From Burkholderiaceae bacterium (GTDB taxonomy: Bacteria > Pseudomonadota > Gammaproteobacteria > Burkholderiales > Burkholderiaceae), in contig CANBSM010000009.1 of the NCBI GenBank assembly GCA_947372155.1, positions 1 to 23,030 on the forward strand: a stretch of 23,030 nt of DNA, written 5' to 3'. Both the position numbers and the translations under genes were made by a program. How positions within the stretch are numbered: position 1 is the first letter of the stretch; the number at the start of each line of letters is the position of its first letter. The notes beneath the pieces were generated by a model, which was given only the letters and a program-made list of their open reading frames with translations, searched no databases and was not told where the DNA came from. Shown here piece by piece: positions 16,618 to 23,030 of the stretch.

Positions 16618-18066
16618 ATGTTTAAAGTTTCAAAGATTGCCTTAGTCTCCTGTGCGCTAATGACAGCGGTAGGCTTGGTGGCGTGTTCTGGCGGCGGTGA
16701 TAGTACAGCCTCTACTACGCCCCCAAAGAATGTGGTCTTCTTTTTGGGTGATGGTATGGGTATGACAACCCTTACAGCTGCCAGAATCTATAGTGTTGGT
16801 GAAGATGGTGAGTTGACTATTGATACGCTTCCAGAAACTGGATTTGTAAAAACTTTTTCAAATGATGCCCAGGTTACTGATAGTGCGCCTTCAATGGCTG
16901 CATACATGACAGGCGTCAAAATGAATAACGAAGTTATTTCTATGACTTCTGACACTCAAGCCTACGATACAAAAGGTGCTGCATACACATCAGGTAGAGA
17001 CTCTAAGTGCCCAGCATCTGGTAATGGCTCAAAAGTACCTACTGTATTGGAGTTGGCGATTGCAAATGGCATGGCTACAGGAGTAGTAACTACAGCCCGC
17101 CTTACACATGCAACTCCGGCCGCCACTTATGCTCATATCTGCAATAGAAATGCCGAGAATGACATTGCGTCACAGGCAGTTCCAGGCAATAAGAACTTTA
17201 ATAGTGCTTTAGGTTCTGGAATTGATGTGTTATTGGGCGGTGATAGTACTTTCTGGCGTCCAGTTGGCGCCGTTGCTGCCGTACCTACGCTTGGCAGAAC
17301 AGATAAGGCGGACCTCGTTAAGGATATGCAGACTGTTGGATATTCATTTGTTAGTGATGTTTCAGGTCTAAATTCATTTACGCCTGGTGCCAATAAGAAA
17401 TTATTTGGATTGTTTGATCAGGGTGTTGCACAAGGCCATATGTCTTATGAGGCTGATCGTGACCCATCAAAAGAGCCAAGCATTGCTCAGATGACAACAA
17501 AGGCCATCGAGGTTTTATCCCAAAACAAAAAAGGTTACTTCCTCATGGTTGAAGGCGGTCGTATTGACCACGCCCTGCATGAGACTAATGGTAAGCGTGC
17601 CCTGATTGATACAGTAGCTTTTGATGATGCAATTAAGGCAGCAATTGCAAAAGTAGATTTGAAAAATACCCTAATCGTTGTAACGGCTGACCATGACCAT
17701 ACCTTGGTATTGAATGGTTACGCAAAACGAACCGGCAAAACAACTAGTTCGGAAGCTGGCATTCTTGGCTTGGTCAAGGACTACGTGCTCGGTGGCATTA
17801 CTAAAGATATCTCAGGATTTGGATATTCCATCCTAGGTTTTGGTAATGGTGAAAATCGCCCAGCCACTAGAGCTGCCCTAACAGATGTTCAAACATCGGA
17901 TCTGAACTACCACCAAGAAGCTGTTATTCAGCAATCAGCTGGTGGCGAATCCCATGGCGGTGCAGATGTATTTATCGGGGCAATTGGTTCCGGCGCCGAA
18001 AGCATTGGTGGTGTTATTAATAACACAGAGGTATTTAAGATCCTCAAAACCGGCTTAGGTCTCTAA
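16618..18066 (+). CDS. Alkaline phosphatase, lipoprotein form
   Basis: An exported PhoA-type phosphomonoesterase of 482 aa. The signal ends in a lipobox, GLVAC (Cys23), followed by SGGGDST and a short linker, so it should be membrane-anchored. Catalytic elements in order: metal ligand Asp45 in FLGDGMG, nucleophile Ser89 in the TDSAPSMAAYMTG motif, His164/Thr166 in THATPAATYAH, Glu312 in MVEGGRIDHALHE, Asp358/His359 in TADHDHT, and His446 in GGESHGG. All residues expected for the two zinc sites and one magnesium site are in place, so it is probably active. The ATG at 16618 has AAAGG seven bases upstream; the frame also opens at a TTG six bases earlier. It is 27 bases before a close paralogue. 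I use no symbol because phoA and phoX-type naming varies. Confidence 0.92.
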   Translation: MFKVSKIALVSCALMTAVGLVACSGGGDSTASTTPPKNVVFFLGDGMGMTTLTAARIYSVGEDGELTIDTLPETGFVKTFSNDAQVTDSAPSMAAYMTGVKMNNEVISMTSDTQAYDTKGAAYTSGRDSKCPASGNGSKVPTVLELAIANGMATGVVTTARLTHATPAATYAHICNRNAENDIASQAVPGNKNFNSALGSGIDVLLGGDSTFWRPVGAVAAVPTLGRTDKADLVKDMQTVGYSFVSDVSGLNSFTPGANKKLFGLFDQGVAQGHMSYEADRDPSKEPSIAQMTTKAIEVLSQNKKGYFLMVEGGRIDHALHETNGKRALIDTVAFDDAIKAAIAKVDLKNTLIVVTADHDHTLVLNGYAKRTGKTTSSEAGILGLVKDYVLGGITKDISGFGYSILGFGNGENRPATRAALTDVQTSDLNYHQEAVIQQSAGGESHGGADVFIGAIGSGAESIGGVINNTEVFKILKTGLGL

Positions 18067-18093
18067 TAATTCTATATACGAAGGATTCTGAAA

Positions 18094-19545
18094 ATGAGTA
18101 AATATAGCTCTAGTTTTATTGCAGCGGGTTTTGTTGGGTTGGCGCTATTTGCATCTGCTGCTAATGCTGCTGGTGAAGCCACAAACGTCATCTTTTTCTT
18201 GGGTGATGGTATGGGCCCTACAACGATTACAGCATCTCGCATTTATGCATATGGAGAAGCTGGCACCCTCAATATGGAAAAGTTAAAAAGAACGGCCCGT
18301 ATTAAGACGTTTTCGAAGGATGCGCAAACTACTGATAGCGCACCGTCAATGGCTGCTTATATGACTGGTGTCAAAATGAATAATGAAGTCATTTCCATGT
18401 CTGCTGACACAGTGGCATGGAGTCCAGCTGGGGTAGCATTGGGTAGTAGAGCTTCAAATACATGCAGTATTGTTGCGAATAACGGAACACCTGCCACTAC
18501 AATCTTGGAGCAGGCAATTGCCAAAGGTAAGGCTACTGGAGTAGTTACTACGGCCCGCCTTACTCATGCAACGCCAGCAGCAACCTATGCGCATATCTGC
18601 AATCGTAATGCTGAAAACGACATCGCCTCTCAAGCCACTCCATTGCATGCCAATTTTAATAAAGCACTTGGTAAGGGTGTTGATGTATTAATGGGCGGCG
18701 ATAGTAGTTTTTGGCAGCCTAAGAGCGGTAGCATGTATAGCGGCAGAAGTGACGGCGTGAATTTGATTTCATCCATGCAAACATCGGGCTATACCTACGT
18801 TAACGATCTCACAACATTTAATGCGGCGCCAGTAGCTGCTGGTACTAAATTGTTGGGTTTATTTGATCAGGCTGGATCACAGGGTCATATGTCTTACGAG
18901 GCTGATCGCGATAAGACAAAAGAACCTAGCTTGGCTCAGATGACTAAAAAAGCTATTGATATCCTCTCTAAAAATGGAAATGGGTATTTCTTAATGGTTG
19001 AGGGTGGACGTATTGACCATGCGCTTCACGGTACAAACGCTTATCGTGCCTTAACCGATACGATCGCCTTTGATGACGCGATCAAGGTGGCTTTAGATAA
19101 CGTGGATTTAAGCAAGACATTGATCGTGGTCACGGCTGACCATGACCACACCATGGCATTTAATGGCTACCCAAGTTTAGGTAATCCAATTCTTGGAAAA
19201 GCAGACAATTATGTCAACGTGAAAAAAGGTATTCCAGCCTTAAGTTCCGGCGACAAGCTTCCCTACACAACCTTGGTATTTGGTAATGGCTCTGGCAATG
19301 GTAGTTTTACTGCAAACGGTGGCGCGACTCGTTTATCAACCCGTGCTGACTTAAGCGCTATTGATACAACTGCAAAAGACTTCAATCAGGAGTATGGGGT
19401 TCAAACTGGTTCAAGCGTAGGCGGAGAAACCCACGGTGGTGGTGACGTGATGTTGTTCAGTACTGGTGCTGGTAACGCAGGTTTTAAAGGCACAATTGAC
19501 AATACCAAGGTCTATGGCTTGATTAAGTCTGCATTTGGATTTTAA
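18094..19545 (+). CDS. Alkaline phosphatase, soluble periplasmic form
   Basis: Paralogue of the preceding gene, 483 aa. It has an ordinary cleavable signal peptide (about residues 1-26, ending SAANAAG) instead of a lipobox. Catalytic set: Asp38 in FLGDGMG, nucleophile Ser82 in TDSAPSMAAYMTG, His158/Thr160, Glu303 in MVEGGRIDHALH, Asp349/His350 in TADHDHT, and His447 in GGETHGG. Residues 147-181 are identical to 153-187 of the first enzyme, so the pair arose by tandem duplication. They diverge mainly in the C-terminal third, where this one has a Gly/Asn/Ser-rich insert (about 385-415). AAGGATT precedes the ATG. It is in the same operon, with the next start 20 bases downstream. Confidence 0.93.
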   Translation: MSKYSSSFIAAGFVGLALFASAANAAGEATNVIFFLGDGMGPTTITASRIYAYGEAGTLNMEKLKRTARIKTFSKDAQTTDSAPSMAAYMTGVKMNNEVISMSADTVAWSPAGVALGSRASNTCSIVANNGTPATTILEQAIAKGKATGVVTTARLTHATPAATYAHICNRNAENDIASQATPLHANFNKALGKGVDVLMGGDSSFWQPKSGSMYSGRSDGVNLISSMQTSGYTYVNDLTTFNAAPVAAGTKLLGLFDQAGSQGHMSYEADRDKTKEPSLAQMTKKAIDILSKNGNGYFLMVEGGRIDHALHGTNAYRALTDTIAFDDAIKVALDNVDLSKTLIVVTADHDHTMAFNGYPSLGNPILGKADNYVNVKKGIPALSSGDKLPYTTLVFGNGSGNGSFTANGGATRLSTRADLSAIDTTAKDFNQEYGVQTGSSVGGETHGGGDVMLFSTGAGNAGFKGTIDNTKVYGLIKSAFGF

Positions 19546-19565
19546 TAACTCTTTTGGTAGGGCAG

Positions 19566-20246
19566 ATGTTGAATTTAAGTAAATTATTGTGTTTCGGATT
19601 GTTGGTGTTCGGTGTATTTTCCAGCACGGCATCTGCCCAAGAGAATGCTTCCTATAGGATTGACCACTACACAATGAGTGTTGGTCGTGATGGTGTAACA
19701 AGAGAAACTAGCTACTCCGAAGTCTTGTATCGGAATGGCGCTCAAGTAATGTATGTTAGAAATGCTCCTATGTCTACTAACAAGAAAGAGAAGCATGATC
19801 ACCATGACGAGCGTCACTTTGACTCATCGCTAGCTCCCCAATTAATTGCCTTGAAAAAAAATGGTGAAGTAAATTTCACCTTTTTAGATTTAGAAAATAA
19901 GACTCGAATTGAAGTTCCCAAGGTTGAGTTCAATTCGGTTGGATTTTCTGGTTCGTGGATCGATTCATATTCTCTGATTGATCCCGCTATTTTCAAAAAA
20001 ATGCTAAAAAAGGGACCTGGCCCTCAAGCCAATACAGTTTGGTACGAGCAAACTAGCGATAAAGGTTCAACCCGTATTCTTTGGGATGAAAAAAATAATA
20101 TCGCCTTAGATGTCGAAGTTAGTAGCAAGGATGGATTGATGAAAAAAAGCTCTAAATCGAAATTAATCGATCTGAATGCTGTGAATCCTCTTTTTTCGGT
20201 TGCTAGCACCTTTAAGAGTAAAGTGATTTCTGACTATCGTGATTAG
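19566..20246 (+). CDS. Secreted protein of unknown function, co-transcribed with the phosphatases
   Basis: I recognise no family. The 226-aa product has a clear signal peptide (about 1-24, ending STASA before QENAS). It then has a beta-rich body with many short strands, and a charged, histidine-rich patch HDHHDERH at 77-84 that could bind metal. No catalytic motif stands out. The overall pattern (strand-rich, about 200 residues, periplasmic) recalls small proteins that bind or carry a ligand, but that is only an impression. The ATG at 19566 with GGTAGGG upstream is preferred over a TTG at 19554. It follows the second phosphatase by 20 bases in the same direction, so it is probably produced with it. 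Confidence 0.82.
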   Translation: MLNLSKLLCFGLLVFGVFSSTASAQENASYRIDHYTMSVGRDGVTRETSYSEVLYRNGAQVMYVRNAPMSTNKKEKHDHHDERHFDSSLAPQLIALKKNGEVNFTFLDLENKTRIEVPKVEFNSVGFSGSWIDSYSLIDPAIFKKMLKKGPGPQANTVWYEQTSDKGSTRILWDEKNNIALDVEVSSKDGLMKKSSKSKLIDLNAVNPLFSVASTFKSKVISDYRD

Positions 20247-20259
20247 CAAAAACCGCTAA

Positions 20260-20277
20260 AAGGTGTGATTGCACCTT
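20260..20277. terminator. Short hairpin between the phosphatase operon and the tRNA gene
   Basis: AAGGTG and CACCTT flank a 6-base loop in the 78 bases between two convergent units. On the minus strand the stem is followed by TT only, and on the plus strand by TAATAAG, so a strong T-run is missing on both sides. It could be a weak two-way terminator. Confidence 0.4.
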
Positions 20278-20324
20278 AATAAGGCCTAAATTTTAGTAAG
20301 CGCAAGCTGCCATTTGGCCTTGTT

Positions 20325-20411
20325 TGGTGCCCAGGAAGGGACTCGAACCCCCACAACCTTACGATCGCCAGCACCTGAAGCTGGTGCGTCTACCAATTTC
20401 GCCACCTGGGC
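20325..20411 (-). tRNA. tRNA-Leu (anticodon CAG)
   Basis: Read on the minus strand, the 87-base gene begins GCCCAGG and ends CCTGGGC plus A and an encoded CCA, giving a fully paired acceptor stem. The D-arm carries GGCGAAATTGGTAGACGC, typical of class II tRNA-Leu. The anticodon stem CCAGC/GCTGG holds the loop TTCAGGT, so the anticodon is CAG (reads CUG). A long variable arm and the T-arm GGGGGTTCGAGTCCC follow. It reads codon CTG and is transcribed away from rnr. Confidence 0.97.
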
Positions 20412-20567
20412 ATGCCCTTATTATAGAGGGATGGGCGTTTTGAGGTCATTTTCACACCCATTTTGGCTTTTTCCCTTCAGACTTGGTGGTTTGATACAGT
20501 AGCCTTATTCATAACAAAAATAGATATCAGTAGATATATACAGGGCATGTATTGCCGAAGGAATTAA

Positions 20568-22952
20568 ATGCGTAAAGCAAAAGACTTGATGCCACGTGAG
20601 GCTGACCGCTTAGGAACAGTTCAAGGGCACCGAGACGGATTTGGATTTGTTATTCCTGATGATGGTGGCGAAGATATCTTTCTCTCAGAAAGAGAAATGT
20701 CTCGTGTTATGCATGGTGACAGAGTCAATGTCAGAGTATTGGGAACGGATCGACGTGGTCGCCCAGAGGGGCAGATTGTCGAGGTAGTTCTTCACGCTAA
20801 TAAAGTAGTGATTGGTCGTCTCTTAAATGAAAACGGTGTTCTGATTGTTGCGCCTGAAGATAAGCGCATTGGTCATGACATTTTGATTCCACCTAAAGGT
20901 CAAGGACAGGCGAAATTAGGGCAGGTTGTTAGTGTTGAGATTATTGACTATCCAGATAGCTATCGCCAAGCAGTTGGTCGCGTAGTTGAGGTCTTGGGTG
21001 AGATTGATGATCCCGGCATGGAAATCGAAATCGCTGTCCGTAAGTACGGCGTGCCCCATGAATTCTCTGCTGCCGCCATGAAAGAAGCGGCTGCATTACC
21101 CGATACAGTACAGCAATCGGATTTGGAAGGTCGTGTTGATCTTCGTGACGTACCTTTAGTCACGATTGATGGTGCCGATGCAAGAGACTTTGATGATGCG
21201 GTTTATTGTGAGCCTGTCATGTACGGCCAGACCAAGGCTTGGCGCTTGATCGTAGCAATTGCCGACGTATCGCATTATGTGAAGCCAGGTCAGCCTTTAG
21301 ATGATGAAGGTTTGTTGCGCGCTACTTCGGTGTATTTCCCAAGACGCGTTATACCGATGCTCCCCGAGAAGATTTCGAATGGCCTTTGTTCGTTAAATCC
21401 GGGTGTGGATCGCCTGTGTATGGTGTGCGATTCTGTTGTAGATAACAACGGTATTGTTTTGGCGTATCAGTTTTATCCAGCGGTAATGCACTCAGCGCAA
21501 CGTTTTACTTATGATATTGTTTGGGAGATTCTTTCAAATAGTAAGGGTCCTGAAGCAACACGCTTTGCACAGTTCCGTCCATTGTTGGGAAATCTGTATT
21601 CGCTGTTTAAGATTCTGTTGGCTGCTCGTGAGAAGCGTGGCGCTATTGAGTTTGAAACGACTGAGACTCAAATTATTAGCAATGAGCTTGGCAAGATTCT
21701 CCGTATTGAGCCACGTCTTCGTAATGATGCCCATCGCTTAATTGAAGAGTGCATGCTGACTGCCAACGTGTGCGCTGCCGACTTCATTGATAAAAATAAG
21801 CACCTCAGCCTCTACCGTGTGCATGGTGAGCCATCAGAAGAGAAGCTGGTGACTTTGCGTCAAGTGCTCAGGACTTCAGGACTTTCATTGGGAGGTGGCG
21901 ACAAACCCAAGCCACGTGACTACGCTAAATTAATGCGTGAAATTAAAGAGCGACCTGATGCCAATATGCTGCAGTCAGTTGTACTGCGGTCGATGCAACA
22001 GGCGATGTACCAGCCAGATAACGAAGGTCACTTTGGTTTGGCTTATCCAGCATATTCTCATTTCACGAGCCCGATCCGCCGTTACCCTGACTTGCTAACG
22101 CATCGGGTGATTAAATCGATTCTGCAGAAAAAGCCTTACGTTCCAGTATTGCCGCCGATGGTGCCTCTCAACTTAACTTTGCCCCGTAAGGGCAAAGGTC
22201 GTGAGAATGCAGTCAATGCCAAGAAATCCCAAAGTGATGCCAAAGCAGGGGTAGCTAAGGGTACTAAGCCTCTTAAGGGTGCCAATGCCGCATTGCCAAT
22301 CTGGGGTCAATTGGGTGTTCATTGCTCATCCAATGAGCGTCGTGCTGATGAAGCATCACGCGATGTAGAGGCTTGGCTCAAGTGTTACTACATGCGCGAT
22401 CATCTGGGTCAGGAGTATGCCGGTACAGTCACTGGGGTTGCGAACTTTGGACTGTTTATTCAGTTAGAAAATCTCTTCGTTGAGGGCATGGTGCATGTCA
22501 CTGAGCTTGGCGGAGATTACTTCCAATATGACGAAGCGCGCCAAGAATTGCGTGGAGAACGTACTGGTATTCGCTATCGCTTAGGCGATCGTTTACATGT
22601 ATTAGTCAGTCGCGTTGATCTAGATGCCCGCAAGATTGAATTTAGTCTCGTCAAATCCGTTGGCGCAGAACCCGGCGGATCTTCCAATCGCCGTCAAGTT
22701 CTATTGGCAACAGATACAGGCAGACCTAATAAAAAAGCGGCCCCTCAAAGAGGTCGCTCAGACAACAAGGTGCCACAAAAGCCTAGCGGCATTAATGTCA
22801 ATGCAGCTAAATCTGCTGGTACTTTAGGGGCTAACCAGTCTAAGAGTAAAGCCACCCGAAAAAATGGTAAATCCGCTAAGCCGAGTAGGTCTGTTGGTAA
22901 ACCAGCGGGCACTAAGCCCCCAGTTCGCAGTACTAAAGCGCGCCGTAAATAA
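20568..22952 (+). CDS. rnr: Ribonuclease R
   Basis: A 3'-5' exoribonuclease of the RNase II/RNB family that degrades structured RNA and takes part in rRNA and tmRNA-linked quality control. The 794-aa protein starts directly at the first cold-shock domain (GTVQGHRDGFGFVIPDDGGEDIFL). The RNB domain follows with the four catalytic acids Asp201, Asp207, Asp209 and Asp210 in TIDGADARDFDDA, and SHFTSPIRRYPDL. The S1 domain begins near 617 (YAGTVTGVANFGLFIQL), and a long Lys/Arg/Pro-rich tail covers about 700-794. The N-terminal helix-turn-helix of E. coli RNase R is absent; a TAA lies directly before the start region. A basic insert rich in Lys/Gly/Ala lies at about 530-570. GAAGGAA precedes the ATG. 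rlmB follows by 20 bases. Confidence 0.95.
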   Translation: MRKAKDLMPREADRLGTVQGHRDGFGFVIPDDGGEDIFLSEREMSRVMHGDRVNVRVLGTDRRGRPEGQIVEVVLHANKVVIGRLLNENGVLIVAPEDKRIGHDILIPPKGQGQAKLGQVVSVEIIDYPDSYRQAVGRVVEVLGEIDDPGMEIEIAVRKYGVPHEFSAAAMKEAAALPDTVQQSDLEGRVDLRDVPLVTIDGADARDFDDAVYCEPVMYGQTKAWRLIVAIADVSHYVKPGQPLDDEGLLRATSVYFPRRVIPMLPEKISNGLCSLNPGVDRLCMVCDSVVDNNGIVLAYQFYPAVMHSAQRFTYDIVWEILSNSKGPEATRFAQFRPLLGNLYSLFKILLAAREKRGAIEFETTETQIISNELGKILRIEPRLRNDAHRLIEECMLTANVCAADFIDKNKHLSLYRVHGEPSEEKLVTLRQVLRTSGLSLGGGDKPKPRDYAKLMREIKERPDANMLQSVVLRSMQQAMYQPDNEGHFGLAYPAYSHFTSPIRRYPDLLTHRVIKSILQKKPYVPVLPPMVPLNLTLPRKGKGRENAVNAKKSQSDAKAGVAKGTKPLKGANAALPIWGQLGVHCSSNERRADEASRDVEAWLKCYYMRDHLGQEYAGTVTGVANFGLFIQLENLFVEGMVHVTELGGDYFQYDEARQELRGERTGIRYRLGDRLHVLVSRVDLDARKIEFSLVKSVGAEPGGSSNRRQVLLATDTGRPNKKAAPQRGRSDNKVPQKPSGINVNAAKSAGTLGANQSKSKATRKNGKSAKPSRSVGKPAGTKPPVRSTKARRK

Positions 22953-22972
22953 AGATTGATTAGAAAAATAAG

Positions 22973-23030
22973 ATGAAACAAATATTAGTAGGTTTTCATG
23001 CGGTACAAGCGCGTTTAAGAGTGGATCCAG
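22973..23030 (+). CDS. rlmB: 23S rRNA 2'-O-ribose methyltransferase RlmB, N-terminal end (3' part lies outside the window)
   Basis: The frame from ATG 22973 reads MKQILVGFHAVQARLRVDP and runs off the window. This is the N-terminus of the RlmB/SpoU family (V-x-G-x-H-A-V-x-A-x-L), which methylates G2251 of 23S rRNA. The rnr-rlmB pair is a frequent gene order in proteobacteria. The gene starts 20 bases after rnr, so it is probably co-transcribed, although its ribosome-binding site is weak. Confidence 0.88.
   Translation, partial: MKQILVGFHAVQARLRVDP

Noticed and set aside
20314..20502. A 62-codon plus-strand frame containing [17 protein letters not shown]
   Set aside because: It is the antisense reading of the tRNA-Leu gene; this kind of false protein is common over Leu tRNAs.
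20521..20537. Repeated TAGATAT upstream of rnr
   Set aside because: Two copies of a 7-base AT-rich word are not enough to support an operator; no promoter elements align clearly with them.

Overview
The window looks like a chromosomal segment from a small-genome, fairly AT-rich betaproteobacterium of the order Burkholderiales. It most resembles a freshwater Polynucleobacter-type member of the Burkholderiaceae. This rests on the gene order hfq-hflX-hflK-hflC-hisZ-purA, the rnr-rlmB pair, and protein sequences that look burkholderial. The genus is an inference, since no marker could be searched.

Layout. (1) 1-6260, housekeeping operon on the + strand: the 3' end of hfq, then hflX, hflK, hflC, hisZ and purA. 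These are overlapping or closely spaced and all point the same way. (2) 6327-8599: glcB (malate synthase G, glyoxylate pathway), closed by a clear rho-independent terminator. (3) 8613-14270, accessory region: a small papain-like orphan protein; a convergent small membrane protein with an altered ion-channel-like pore; a four-gene operon (MFS transporter, dienelactone-hydrolase-family enzyme, DUF4239/bestrophin-like membrane protein, uncharacterised 166-aa protein); and a convergent APC-family permease that starts at TTG. (4) 14391-14937: the remains of an exported amidohydrolase that has lost almost all of its catalytic barrel. (5) 14961-20246, phosphate-scavenging island: a lipoprotein with metallophosphoesterase-like motifs, preceded by a very good PhoB box; two tandem paralogous alkaline phosphatases, one a lipoprotein and one with an ordinary signal peptide; and a secreted protein of unknown function. 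(6) 20325-23030: tRNA-Leu(CAG) on the - strand, then rnr (RNase R) and the start of rlmB.

How the parts work together. The left operon combines RNA chaperone, ribosome-rescue GTPase, control of the FtsH membrane protease, and histidine and adenine nucleotide biosynthesis. The island at 15-20 kb would release inorganic phosphate from organic phosphates at the cell surface and in the periplasm. Its upstream Pho box, and a degenerate one before the phosphatase pair, suggest induction by phosphate starvation.

The most notable points are the phosphatase island and its Pho boxes, an hflX frame whose conserved N-terminus has no ATG/GTG/TTG start, the deletion-scarred amidohydrolase, an RNase R lacking the usual N-terminal helix-turn-helix, and two small proteins (papain-like and pore-like) worth structural follow-up. 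I found no CRISPR array, insertion sequence, prophage or obvious defence system. Apart from the coding genes, no stretch longer than 300 bases is left unexplained.
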